Shown: piece by piece, positions 25,989-34,602 of the stretch
Layout of the letters: each line of letters opens with the position of its first letter
Numbering within the stretch: the stretch's first letter is position 1
Origin: Mycobacterium sp. ITM-2016-00316
Lineage (GTDB): Bacteria; Actinomycetota; Actinomycetes; Mycobacteriales; Mycobacteriaceae
Direction of reading: 5' to 3'
Assembly (NCBI RefSeq): GCF_002968335.2
Contig: NZ_CP134398.1
Span: 2,914,001-2,978,000 of the forward strand
DNA length: 64,000 nucleotides
Notes under the pieces: generated by a model
Told to the model about the DNA's origin: nothing
The model's database searches: none
Seen by the model: only the letters and a program-made list of their open reading frames with translations
Program-made: the position numbers and the translations under genes

Positions 25989-26123
25989 GGCAGAAACGTT
26001 AGGGATCCAGGTTGCCGAGGCGCGTCGTGCCAACGGCCCTAGCTGCGTCTCCTACCTTGGTATGACCGTGCGCCCGCCCGCAGCATGATGGTTTCGACGG
26101 TCTTTCGGACCTACCATTGTCCG

Positions 26124-27341
26124 ATGCGCTTGGCTGTGCCCGAATTCCTGCGTGCGCGTTTCGCGCGGCACGGCGAGCTCAACGAGCTCGGCTGGAGCCC
26201 GATGTTCGTCATCACCACCGATACCGCGTTGGCCTTGATCGCGCTGATCTGCACGCTGCAACGGCCCGCCTCGGATTATCTGGTCGCGGTGCCGGTGGGC
26301 ATCATGGTCGCGATGTGCCCGCTGGTCGTGTTCTTTGCCGCCGGCGCATCGTTCAACCCCTTGCTCATCTGGGGGGCCTGGTCGGGTGCCGCGGCGATCT
26401 TCCTGTTCGGCACGTCGACCCCGATCGCGTTCGATTTCGCCCCGCTGATCCTGGTGCTGATGGTCGGTGCGGTGGGCGCGATGACACCGCTGGCCGGCGG
26501 ACTGGCCGCGACGGCATCGGCGGCCGCCATGTTGGGTGCCGCCGCGGCTTCACACCGGCTCGACGGGGTCTGGCTGTATCTGAGCGTGCTGGGGATGGGC
26601 TGGCTGGTGGGTTATCTGATGCGGATTCAGCAGCAGCTGATCGTCGCGCAGCGCGCCGCCCAGGATGCGCTGTCCGCGCATGCCGCCGCCGATGAGCGGC
26701 GCCGGATCGCCCGCGAGGTACACGATGTCATCGCGCACTCGCTGTCGGTGACGCTGCTCCACCTCACCGGCGCCCGGCGCGCGCTGCAGGAGGACCGCGA
26801 TGTCGACGACGCGGTCGATGCGCTCGAGGACGCCGAGAAGCTCGGCCGCGAGGCGATGGCCGATATCCGGCGCACCGTCGGACTGCTCGATGTGGCTCCG
26901 ATGCGGATCGCACCGGAGCCCGGCGTCGATGACATCGCACGGCTCACCGACGATTTCGCCCGCGCCGGCCTGACCGTCACGTTGCGCACCGAGGGTTCCA
27001 CCACCAGGGTGTCGCCGGCGGTGGGGCTGGCGCTGTACCGGATCGCACAGGAATCGCTGGCAAATGTCGCCAAGCACGCCCCGGAATCGCGGTCGACGGT
27101 CACGCTGGCGGTCATCGGGGACCATGCCGAACTTTCGATCACCAATGAGCTGCCGGTGGCGGTGTCGGCGAGCAGTCGCCGCGCACCGGATGGCCGCGGT
27201 GTGCGCGGGATGCGCCAGCGGGTCGAGTTGTTGGGCGGCGTCATCGATATCGGACTGACCCGCGAGGGGTGGGCGGTGCACGCCGAGGTGCCGTTGGGCG
27301 ACTCCGGCGCCACGCCCGCGGCCACCCGGTGCGGGGGATAG
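26124..27341 (+). CDS. NarL-type sensor histidine kinase
   Basis: ATG 26124 gives 405 residues. About five transmembrane segments occupy residues 20-165 with little extracellular sequence, so the signal is probably sensed in the membrane. The HisKA_3 dimerisation box contains the phospho-acceptor His200 in 'REVHDVIAHSLSV'. The ATP domain has 'YRIAQESLANVAKHA' (N-box) and 'GRGVRGMRQRVELLGG' (G-box). The response regulator follows immediately. The divergent MMPL transporter is a plausible target because only 135 bp separate the two starts; this is inference. Confidence 0.93.
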   Translation: MRLAVPEFLRARFARHGELNELGWSPMFVITTDTALALIALICTLQRPASDYLVAVPVGIMVAMCPLVVFFAAGASFNPLLIWGAWSGAAAIFLFGTSTPIAFDFAPLILVLMVGAVGAMTPLAGGLAATASAAAMLGAAAASHRLDGVWLYLSVLGMGWLVGYLMRIQQQLIVAQRAAQDALSAHAAADERRRIAREVHDVIAHSLSVTLLHLTGARRALQEDRDVDDAVDALEDAEKLGREAMADIRRTVGLLDVAPMRIAPEPGVDDIARLTDDFARAGLTVTLRTEGSTTRVSPAVGLALYRIAQESLANVAKHAPESRSTVTLAVIGDHAELSITNELPVAVSASSRRAPDGRGVRGMRQRVELLGGVIDIGLTREGWAVHAEVPLGDSGATPAATRCGG

Positions 27342-27344
27342 CGG

Positions 27345-28028
27345 GTGGCAGTCAGGGGTGAGCGAGGCGACGGAGGCTTGAGCGATATCGCAGTGCTGCT
27401 CGTCGACGACCAGGACCTAGTGCGCTCCGGGCTGCGCCGGATCCTGCGCCGCAAGGACGGATTCGTGGTCGTCGCCGAATGTTCGGACGGTGACGAGGTT
27501 TTCGACGCCCTGGCCGAGCAGTCCGTCGACGTGGTGGTGATGGATCTGCGGATGAAGCGGGTCGACGGTATCGAGGCGACCCGACGGCTGGCCGACGCCG
27601 GCGGCCCGCCGGTGCTGGCGCTGACCACCTTCAACGAGGACGATCTGCTGTCCGGCGTGCTACGCGCCGGTGCCGCCGGCTTCGTCCTCAAGGATTCCTC
27701 GGCCGAAGAGCTCATCCGGGCCGTCCGCGCCGTCGCCCACGGCGACAGCTACCTGGATCCGGCGGTCACCGCCAGAGTGCTCAACACCTACCGCAAGTCC
27801 GCCGAGGGCCGGCCACAGGTGGAGGTCAGTGAGCTCACCGGGCGCGAACTCGATGTCCTGACGCTGATCGGCAAGGGCCACACGAACGCCGAGATCGCCG
27901 CGGAACTGTTCATCTCCGGCGTCACGGTGAAGAGCCATATCGGGCGGATCTTCGACAAGCTCCGGTTGCGGGACCGCGCCGCCGCGATCGTCTACGCCTA
28001 TGACCACGGCATCGTCGCTCCGCAGTAG
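27345..28028 (+). CDS. NarL/LuxR-type response regulator
   Basis: The frame opens at GTG 27345, three bases after the kinase stop, with a purine-rich 'gggggat' upstream. TTG 27378 would give the more usual 216-residue size. Receiver domain residues are 'LLVDDQDLVRSGL', the phospho-acceptor Asp in 'VVMDLRMKRVDG' (67 by the longer start), 'LTTF' and the Lys in 'FVLKDSS'. The C-terminal LuxR helix-turn-helix is 'LTGRELDVLTLIGKGHTNAEIAAEL' followed by 'SGVTVKSHIGRIFDKL'. It is the cognate partner of the kinase at 26124. Confidence 0.94.
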   Translation: MAVRGERGDGGLSDIAVLLVDDQDLVRSGLRRILRRKDGFVVVAECSDGDEVFDALAEQSVDVVVMDLRMKRVDGIEATRRLADAGGPPVLALTTFNEDDLLSGVLRAGAAGFVLKDSSAEELIRAVRAVAHGDSYLDPAVTARVLNTYRKSAEGRPQVEVSELTGRELDVLTLIGKGHTNAEIAAELFISGVTVKSHIGRIFDKLRLRDRAAAIVYAYDHGIVAPQ

Positions 28029-28068
28029 CCGACGCACGGCCCGAAAAGGACTATGCGACGATGCGCAA

Positions 28069-28881
28069 ATGAGCGCGCGCCCGTTTCATTTCACCCAGAC
28101 CGAGCACGACACCTACGCGCCCAGCACGTACGCGCAGAGTCACTGGGGTCCCGACCACCTCAATGGCCCGGCCCTGGTCGGGCTGGTGGCACGAGCACTG
28201 GAGACCAGCTTCGGTGACCCGGAGTTCCTGCCGTCCCGGCTCACCGTCGACCTGTTCAAGGCCGCCCGCGGTGTTCCGACGATCACCAAACTGACGCTGG
28301 TGCGCGATGGCCGGCGGGTGCGCAACGCGGAATGCGAACTGATCCAGGACGGGGTGACGGTGGTGCGGGCCACGCTGGTCCAGTACCGGCTCTCGGCACC
28401 TCCGCGGGGCACCGAATGGGTCTCGCCCGCCGAGTTCGTCGGCCCGCCCGATCGGGATGAGAGCCGCGGCATCGGGATCGGCAGTGACGAGGTCGGGTGG
28501 ACGGCCACCATCGCCGATCACCAGAATGCGTCACGTAAGCGGTTCATCAACCGGACCATCGACGTCGTCGACGGCTACCGCAACACGCCGTTCGTGCGCG
28601 CAGCCATGGCCGCCGAGGGCACCAGCCTGGTCACCAATCTCGGTACCGCCGGCGTCGGCTATATCAACGGCGATCTCACCGTCGCGCTGGCCCGGCTGCC
28701 GCGCGACGAGTGGATCGGCGTGCAGGCCGATTCGCATTGGGCGGCAGATGGAATCGCGGTCGGCACCGCGACGCTGTTCGACAGCCACGGTGCCATCGGA
28801 TCGGGGATGGTCACCGCCGTCAGCAACCCGGACGCACAGATCGACTTTCGCAATGACCCGTTTCCCGACCGCACTCGTTGA
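28069..28881 (+). CDS. Thioesterase-family (double hotdog) protein
   Basis: ATG 28069 gives 270 residues. The N-terminal half has 'FHFTQTEHDTYAPSTYAQSHWGPDHLNGPALVGLVARAL' features and 'PSRLTVDLFKAARGVPTITKLTLVRDGRRVRNAECELIQDG', a pattern of TesB/acyl-CoA thioesterase-II-like double hotdog proteins in actinobacteria. The second half contains 'LGTAGVGYINGDLTVALARLPRDEWIGVQAD' and 'SHGAIGSGMVTAVS'. The likely role is hydrolysis or binding of acyl-CoA thioesters in the cytosol. It lies 40 nt after the response regulator but probably has its own role. Confidence 0.78.
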   Translation: MSARPFHFTQTEHDTYAPSTYAQSHWGPDHLNGPALVGLVARALETSFGDPEFLPSRLTVDLFKAARGVPTITKLTLVRDGRRVRNAECELIQDGVTVVRATLVQYRLSAPPRGTEWVSPAEFVGPPDRDESRGIGIGSDEVGWTATIADHQNASRKRFINRTIDVVDGYRNTPFVRAAMAAEGTSLVTNLGTAGVGYINGDLTVALARLPRDEWIGVQADSHWAADGIAVGTATLFDSHGAIGSGMVTAVSNPDAQIDFRNDPFPDRTR

Positions 28882-28905
28882 TCTCGGCGCCGCTCGGGAA
28901 AACTC

Positions 28906-29820
28906 GTGGACAGGACTGCGCGGGCACCGTTGAATGCAGGGGTGGCATCCAGCGAGGCACGTAACGGCGCGCTCATGGCCGTGGCTGCGATGTGTTCGGT
29001 ACAGGTTGGCGCCGCCATCGCCGTCGGGTTGATCGACGATATCGGCGCCACCGGCGCTGCCTGGCTGCGCTTGTTCTGGGCGGCCCTGCTGCTGCTGATC
29101 ATTGTGCGGCCCCGCCCGTCGTCGTTCACCCGGACGTCATTTCTGGCCTCCGTGCTGCTGGGCGTGGTCACCGCCGGCATCACCGTGCTGTTCATGATGG
29201 CTGTGGAACGTATCCCGCTGGGTACCGCGAGCGCACTGGAATTCCTTGGGCCGCTCGGCGTCGCGGTACTACACGGCAACGGGCCCAGCAGGATCGTCTG
29301 GCCAGGGCTCGCGGCTCTGGGGGTGGTGCTGCTCACCGAACCGTGGGCCGGTGCCGTCGACCTGGCTGGGGTCGGTTTCGCCCTCGCCGCCGGATTCTGT
29401 TGGGGCGCCTACATTCTGCTGACCCAGCGGGTCGGGGACGAGGTGAGCGGACTGAGCGGTCTGGCGGTCTCCATGCCGGTGGCCGCCATCGTTGCGTCGG
29501 TGGTCACGGGTCCCGATGTGCTGGGGCGCATGACACCGCACCTGTGGCTGGCAGGCATCGGGCTGGCATTCCTGTTGCCCGTCATCCCATTTGCCCTCGA
29601 ATTGCTGGCTCTGCGCCGGCTCACCACCGCCGCGTTCGGAACGCTGATGAGCCTGGAGCCGGCGTTTGCGATGCTGATGGGCTGGGTGATCCTGCATCAG
29701 GTCCCGGCCGCGCTCGGGGTCATCGGCATCGTCGCGGTCGTCATCGCCGGTGTCGGCGCGGCGCGATCCGGTGACCGTCAGGCGTCACGTGTCGCGGCGG
29801 ACCTGGCAAGGGGAGGTTAG
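28906..29820 (+). CDS. EamA/DMT-family permease
   Basis: GTG 28906 (a start near 28942 is possible) gives 304 residues with ten hydrophobic segments arranged as two five-helix EamA repeats. Helix 3-4 shows 'FMMAVERIPLGTASALEFLGPLGVAVL', typical of the RhtA/YedA-type exporters, and repeat 2 shows 'FALELLALRRLTTAAFGTLMSLEPAFAMLMGWV'. Relatives export threonine, homoserine and other metabolites. It follows the thioesterase after 24 bp, and the next small gene begins 9 bp after its stop, so these three may be co-transcribed. Confidence 0.9.
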   Translation: MDRTARAPLNAGVASSEARNGALMAVAAMCSVQVGAAIAVGLIDDIGATGAAWLRLFWAALLLLIIVRPRPSSFTRTSFLASVLLGVVTAGITVLFMMAVERIPLGTASALEFLGPLGVAVLHGNGPSRIVWPGLAALGVVLLTEPWAGAVDLAGVGFALAAGFCWGAYILLTQRVGDEVSGLSGLAVSMPVAAIVASVVTGPDVLGRMTPHLWLAGIGLAFLLPVIPFALELLALRRLTTAAFGTLMSLEPAFAMLMGWVILHQVPAALGVIGIVAVVIAGVGAARSGDRQASRVAADLARGG

Positions 29821-29829
29821 CCTCAAGAC

Positions 29830-30180
29830 ATGTCCAGCAGAATCTTCGACAACCCTGTCGCCCGTGCGCTCAACCGAGGGGCCGTCGCCCTGACCCACGT
29901 GCCCGTGCTCGGCGGCCTGGTCGGTCGCGGCCTGGTCGAGATTCGCTACACCGGGCGCAAATCCGGTCGTAGTTTCCAGACCCCGGTGAACTACCGACTC
30001 GACGGCGATCGAGTGATCATCGCCGTCATGTCGCCGGACGCCAAGCGCTGGTGGCGCAATTTTCTCGGCGAGGGCGGGCCGATCACGTTGCTCAACTTCC
30101 GCGGCAGTGACCGCACCGGCCACGCCATCGCCACCCGTGACGACCGCGGCCGGGTGCGGGTGGACGTTCGGCTCACCTGA
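29830..30180 (+). CDS. Deazaflavin-type nitroreductase/quinone reductase family protein
   Basis: This 116-residue protein has the split-barrel pattern of mycobacterial Ddn-like F420-dependent reductases: 'VEIRYTGRKSGRSFQTPVNYRLDGDRVIIAVM' with the conserved 'TGRKSGR' phosphate-binding stretch, then 'WWRNFLGEGGPITLL'. Family members reduce nitroimidazoles, menaquinone analogues and enones with reduced F420. A strong ribosome binding site (ggggagg) precedes ATG 29830. The TGA ends 2 bp before the convergent Pot permease stop codon. Confidence 0.82.
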   Translation: MSSRIFDNPVARALNRGAVALTHVPVLGGLVGRGLVEIRYTGRKSGRSFQTPVNYRLDGDRVIIAVMSPDAKRWWRNFLGEGGPITLLNFRGSDRTGHAIATRDDRGRVRVDVRLT

Positions 30181-30182
30181 CC

Positions 30183-31046
30183 TCAGATGACGATTTTCTT
30201 GCGGCGGTAGAGGGTACCGGCCGCCAGCAGCACCAGGCTCACCACCAGAATCGCCGTCGCCAACACGTTGATCTGGGGTGGCACAGCGGCTTTGACCGCC
30301 GCGTTGACGTAGAGCGGATAGGTGACGGTGGATCCGCTGACGAAATAGGTCACGATGAAATCGTCGAGTGACAGCGCGAACGACAGCATGCCCGCGGCCA
30401 CGATGCCCGGCACGATCAGCGGCAACGTCACCTTGAAGAACGTCCGCGCCGGGCTGGCACCCAGATCCATCGACGCGTCCTCCAACGTCCAGTCGAAACC
30501 GCGCACCCGGGCCCGCACCGTCATCGCGATGAAGCTGACCTCGAAGGCCACATGCGCGATCAGGATGGTGGTGTAGCCCGCGGCCCAACCGAAGTCCAGG
30601 AACAGCGTCAGCAGCGAGGCACCCATCACGACCTCGGGTGCGGTCAGCGGCAGGATCATGAACGTGTCGACGGCCCGATAACCGGCAAAGCGCTGGCGTA
30701 CCAGGGCGATGGCCAGCAGCGTGCCGAGGACCAGTGCGATGAGCGTGGACACGAAGGCGATGTTGAGGCTGAGTTTGAGCGCCTCGGTGAGTGCCGGATA
30801 TTTGAAGGGATCGGCCCAGTTGTCCAGCGTGAAACCCTGCCAGGTGTAGTTGAACTTGCCCGCCGGGTCGTTGAACGAGAACAGCACGATCACCATGATC
30901 GGCAAGAACAGGTACAGCAGTACCAGTCCTGCGACGATACGCAGCGAAATGTCACCCCACTTGCGCCGGGAACGAACATGTTTCGGTGCGGTCGGCCTTT
31001 CGGTGACCATGCGCTTCCCTGTCGCAGCGCTCGCCCCGGCCGTCAT
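30183..31046 (-). CDS. potC: Polyamine-type ABC transporter permease (PotC-like)
   Basis: This 287-residue protein has six transmembrane segments and the ABC permease EAA-like loop in 'EDASMDLGASPARTFFKVTLPLIVPG'. The N-terminal extension (residues 1-30) is basic and cytosolic. It overlaps the upstream permease gene by four bases (31043-31046), so both are translated from one message. Together with the potB-, potD- and potA-like genes it forms a four-gene minus-strand operon for import of spermidine/putrescine or related cations. The exact substrate cannot be read from the permease. Confidence 0.92.
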   Translation of the reverse strand: MTAGASAATGKRMVTERPTAPKHVRSRRKWGDISLRIVAGLVLLYLFLPIMVIVLFSFNDPAGKFNYTWQGFTLDNWADPFKYPALTEALKLSLNIAFVSTLIALVLGTLLAIALVRQRFAGYRAVDTFMILPLTAPEVVMGASLLTLFLDFGWAAGYTTILIAHVAFEVSFIAMTVRARVRGFDWTLEDASMDLGASPARTFFKVTLPLIVPGIVAAGMLSFALSLDDFIVTYFVSGSTVTYPLYVNAAVKAAVPPQINVLATAILVVSLVLLAAGTLYRRKKIVI

Positions 31047-31918
31047 ACGAGGTCCTCCGTGCCCAGCGCCCGGGTGTACATCAGCACCCCGACCAGAATG
31101 AGACCCATCAGACCCAGGCTGAGTGCGGCAGCGGCCGGGTAGTCCTTCACCACCAGGAACTGTTTCTGGATCACGTTGCCGATCATCGTGGTCTGGGTGC
31201 TGCCCAGATAATCGGCATTGATGAAGTCACCGACCGACGGGATGAACACCAGCAGGCTGCCGGCCAGCAGTCCGGGCACGGCCAGCGGAAAGATCACCTT
31301 CCGGAAACTGCGGGTGCCCCCGGAATACAGATCGCGGGAGGCCTCCAGCAGTCGCGGATCGATCTTCTCCAGGCTGACGTAGAGCGGCAGGATCATGAAG
31401 ATGATCCAGTTGTAGGTCAGCCCACCGATCACCGCCCAACTGGTGGACAGCAGCCGGCCCTCCTCCGGGAGCAGCCCGATCGCGCCCAGCGCGCTGACCA
31501 CCCACCCCTCGTCGGCCAGGATCGTCTTCCAGGCGATGGTGCGGATCAGGAACGTCACGAAGAACGGCAGGATCACCAGGCCGAGGATCAGGTTCTTGAA
31601 CCGGCCGGCCTTGAACGCGATCACATAGGCCAGCGGAAAGGCCAGCAGCATGCACAGCACCGTCGCGGCGGCCGCATAGCCGAACGACCGCAGGATCGGG
31701 TCCTGATAGAGCTTGAACGCGTCGATGAAGTTCCCGAAGTTCCAGTCGAACGTCAGCGTCGGCAGATACACCGAACCACCCGACGAGGACAGCGACGTCC
31801 TGGCCAGTGAGAAGAACGGCACCACGAAGAACACCGCGAGATAGGCCAGCGCGGGCAAGATCATCAGGTATGGGGCGATCTTGCTCCGCTGCCTACTGCT
31901 GGTGGCGACTCCAGCCAT
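31043..31918 (-). CDS. potB: Polyamine-type ABC transporter permease (PotB-like)
   Basis: This 291-residue protein has six transmembrane segments; its EAA loop is seen in 'EASRDLYSGGTRSFRKVIFPLAVPG', and 'PSVGDFINADYLGSTQTTMIGNVIQKQF' matches the PotB/PotH family. It forms the channel with the PotC-like subunit. It lies 31 nt downstream of the binding-protein gene. The first ~15 residues are basic, consistent with a cytosolic N-terminus. The overlap with potC (ATGA type) shows tight coupling. Confidence 0.92.
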   Translation of the reverse strand: MAGVATSSRQRSKIAPYLMILPALAYLAVFFVVPFFSLARTSLSSSGGSVYLPTLTFDWNFGNFIDAFKLYQDPILRSFGYAAAATVLCMLLAFPLAYVIAFKAGRFKNLILGLVILPFFVTFLIRTIAWKTILADEGWVVSALGAIGLLPEEGRLLSTSWAVIGGLTYNWIIFMILPLYVSLEKIDPRLLEASRDLYSGGTRSFRKVIFPLAVPGLLAGSLLVFIPSVGDFINADYLGSTQTTMIGNVIQKQFLVVKDYPAAAALSLGLMGLILVGVLMYTRALGTEDLV

Positions 31919-31949
31919 TTATTTTCCCTGTATTCGCTGAGCCATCGAC

Positions 31950-33137
31950 CTAGCCGCCGGTGACAGCGGCGTACAGGGTGTTGAACTCCAGGGTCTGCTC
32001 GTCGGTGAGTGCGGCCCACGACTTCAGGTTCGCCTGCATCTCGGCCGGCGGGTTGATCAGCGGGTTCTCCGCCGATGCCGGATCGATCTTGGCGAGCTCG
32101 TCGGTCATGTCCGAGAGCGCGGGCACGTACTGGGTGAAGGCGACCAGCTTCGCGTAGTTGGCCCGGTCGTAGACGTAGTCGATCCACGCCTCGGCGGCCT
32201 TCTGGTTCTGGGTGGTGTACGGGATCACCATGGTGTCGATGAACCAGTCGCCGCCGGACTCGGGGACGACGAACTGCAGATCGGGATTGTCGGCCTGCAA
32301 CTGCACGACGTCACCGGAATAGGCCTGTGCCACCGCGATATTGCCGGCGGCCAGATCATCGGCGTAGTCGTTGCCGGTGAAGCGGCGGATCTGCCCCCTG
32401 TCCTTCTGTTCACGGACCAGATCGACGGCCTGGGTGATGGATTCCGTGGACGGGTTCTCCGGCGTGTTGCCCTGGGACAGCATGATCATGCCGAGGCCGT
32501 CCTGGACGTCGGAGAACAGGCTGACCCGGCCCTTGAACGCGGGGTCCCACAGGTCGTCGATGGTCCTGATATCGCGCCCGGTGGCCGCCCGGTTGTAGGC
32601 GAGACCGACCATGCCGGTCATGTACGGCGCGGTGAACTTCCGGCCCTCATCGACCTTCGAGTCCAACAGGTCCTGCCGCAGATTCTTGCGGTTGGGCACG
32701 CCGGCGTCGCTGATCTCGTTGAGCCAGCCCAGGCCCTTGACCCGGGCGGCCATGAACTCGGTGGGCACCACCAGGTCGGCACCGATGTCCTGCTTGCGCG
32801 ACAGCGGCTCTTTGACCTTGGCGAACCACTGCTCGTTGTCGTTGTAGTCCTCCTTGTAGTCGACGGTGATCCCGGACGCCGTCTGGAACGCGGCGATGAA
32901 ACCGTCGGCCATGTAGAGCGGCCAGTTCGACACGCGCAGTGTGCCGCTGGCGGGTCCACCGTCATCCTGGGCGCTCGACGAACCGGAGCTGCTGCTGTCG
33001 GATCCGCACGCGGCGAGGAACGACGACCCGAGGATCGCCGCCGCGGCTGTGGCGGCGCTGCCGCCGATGAACCGTCGCCGGCTGGTGCGGTTGGCAGCCA
33101 GTCGGGACAGTAGCCGGGGATCGATCTCGTTGGACAT
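31950..33137 (-). CDS. potD: Polyamine-type ABC substrate-binding lipoprotein (PotD-like)
   Basis: This 395-residue protein has a twin-arginine signal 'SRRRFIGGS' followed by a hydrophobic region and lipobox 'LAAC' (Cys44), so it is probably a Tat-exported lipoprotein. The mature part is a PotD/PotF-like two-lobed binder: 'LRVSNWPLYMADGFIAAFQ', 'DLVVPTEFMAARVKGLGWL', 'KGRVSLFSDVQDGLGMIML' and 'AAEAWIDYVYD'. It should deliver spermidine, putrescine or a related solute to the PotBC channel. The potA-like gene precedes it by 39 bp. Confidence 0.93.
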   Translation of the reverse strand: MSNEIDPRLLSRLAANRTSRRRFIGGSAATAAAAILGSSFLAACGSDSSSSGSSSAQDDGGPASGTLRVSNWPLYMADGFIAAFQTASGITVDYKEDYNDNEQWFAKVKEPLSRKQDIGADLVVPTEFMAARVKGLGWLNEISDAGVPNRKNLRQDLLDSKVDEGRKFTAPYMTGMVGLAYNRAATGRDIRTIDDLWDPAFKGRVSLFSDVQDGLGMIMLSQGNTPENPSTESITQAVDLVREQKDRGQIRRFTGNDYADDLAAGNIAVAQAYSGDVVQLQADNPDLQFVVPESGGDWFIDTMVIPYTTQNQKAAEAWIDYVYDRANYAKLVAFTQYVPALSDMTDELAKIDPASAENPLINPPAEMQANLKSWAALTDEQTLEFNTLYAAVTGG

Positions 33138-33176
33138 GCGGTGCCTTTCGTGAGGGAGGGGAGTGCAGCGAAGAGA

Positions 33177-34406
33177 TCAGGATTCGTCGAGCATCTCTTC
33201 GAGATCTTCGGTGGTGGGGATGTCCGCGGCCGGCAGAACCAACGACGCCTCCGGGGACCAGCTGACGTAGACCTCATCGCCGGGCCGCAGCAGCGGCAGA
33301 CTCTGCTCCGGGCCGACATGCGCGACCACCGTCGAGTCGTCGGGTGCGGCGAGCGACAGTCGCACCACGGGGCCCTGAAAGGTGAGATCCCGCACGGTCG
33401 CCCGGACCACCGCGAGATCGCCGCCGGGTTGATCGGTGGAGACCTGGACGCGTTCGGGCCGGATCATCAAGGTGGCCTGTCCACCGGACTCGATGGCGGT
33501 GTCGCCGGGACGCGACTTCAGCGTGGTGCCGAGCACCTCGATCTCGACGAAGTCGCGGTTGGTCCGGCCGGTCTGCTTGCCGGCCCACAGGTTGGCCTGC
33601 CCGATGAAGCCCGCGACGAAGACCGAGGCGGGTCGGTCGTAGATGTCGGCCGGGCTCCCGATCTGCTCCACGTTGCCGGCGTTCATCACCGCGATCCGGT
33701 CACTCATCGTCAGCGCTTCTTCCTGGTCATGGGTGACGTAGATGAAGGTGATGCCGACCTCACGTTGGATGCGTTTGAGCTCGAACTGCATGGCGTGGCG
33801 GAGTTTGAGGTCGAGCGCGCCCAGTGGTTCGTCGAGCAGCAGTGCGCTGGGGTAGTTGACAAGGGCGCGGGCCAGCGCGACGCGCTGCTGCTGACCGCCG
33901 GACAACTGCGCCGGCTTGCGCTTGGCGAAGTCGGTGAGCCGGACGATCTCGATGATCTCATCGACGCGCCGTTTGACCTCACCTTTCCCTTTTGTCTTGT
34001 CGATCTTCATGCTGCGCGGGCCGTAGGCGATGTTGTCCCACACCGTCATGTGCGGGAACAACGCGTAGTGCTGGAACACGGTGTTGACGTTGCGCTTGTG
34101 CGGGGGGACCTTGGACACGTCGACGCCTTGGAGCCGGATGGCGCCGGCGGTCGGCGTCTCGAAGCCGGCGATCATCCGTAGCGTGGTCGTCTTACCGCAG
34201 CCTGATGGCCCCAGCATCGAGAAGAACTCTCCCGCGGCGATCGTGAAGTCGGCATCGGCCACGGCGACGTAGTCGTCGAAGCGTTTGACCACATGGTCGA
34301 TCTCGATCACGGGCTCGCCCCTGCGCAGGGGTGTCCCGTTCTCGCCGACGGTCTGGTCAGTGGCGGTGGCGTGTGTACCGGTCAGGGCGGAGCCTCCCTC
34401 GAGCAT
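33177..34406 (-). CDS. potA: Polyamine-type ABC transporter ATPase (PotA-like)
   Basis: I start it at ATG 34406 (409 residues); TTG 34424 is also possible. ABC motifs are complete: Walker A '[16 protein letters not shown]', signature '[15 protein letters not shown]', Walker B '[11 protein letters not shown]' and the His switch 'YVTHDQEEA'. The C-terminal ~100 residues form the TOBE domain seen in PotA and sugar importers ('[10 protein letters not shown]'). It is the first gene of the potABCD-like operon; the divergent NCS1 permease begins 197 bp away. The promoter must be within 34407-34602. Confidence 0.93.
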   Translation of the reverse strand: MLEGGSALTGTHATATDQTVGENGTPLRRGEPVIEIDHVVKRFDDYVAVADADFTIAAGEFFSMLGPSGCGKTTTLRMIAGFETPTAGAIRLQGVDVSKVPPHKRNVNTVFQHYALFPHMTVWDNIAYGPRSMKIDKTKGKGEVKRRVDEIIEIVRLTDFAKRKPAQLSGGQQQRVALARALVNYPSALLLDEPLGALDLKLRHAMQFELKRIQREVGITFIYVTHDQEEALTMSDRIAVMNAGNVEQIGSPADIYDRPASVFVAGFIGQANLWAGKQTGRTNRDFVEIEVLGTTLKSRPGDTAIESGGQATLMIRPERVQVSTDQPGGDLAVVRATVRDLTFQGPVVRLSLAAPDDSTVVAHVGPEQSLPLLRPGDEVYVSWSPEASLVLPAADIPTTEDLEEMLDES

Positions 34407-34602
34407 TGCGGTGGTCTTGATCAACCATTACCGATCACCAGTTCCTTCGCAAGCGATTCCGCAACGAATTTACATTCCGACAATGGAATCCATAGCTCTT
34501 TTGCGGCATTGGAGACAGAATCCGCTGCGCCGATGTGTCGACACGCACAGGCATCGGAGGTGTGGGCCCGGACGGACCGGGGTGGCGTGATCGAATACTC
34601 GC

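Noticed and set aside
24426..26042. 538-codon open frame antisense to the MMPL gene
   Set aside because: Low-complexity His/Arg/Gln-rich translation without domains; the opposite strand shows the MMPL motifs.
34407..34602. Possible riboswitch or long leader between potA and the NCS1 gene
   Set aside because: Only a 5-bp inverted repeat (ATTCC/GGAAT) is visible; no known riboswitch core could be drawn by eye.
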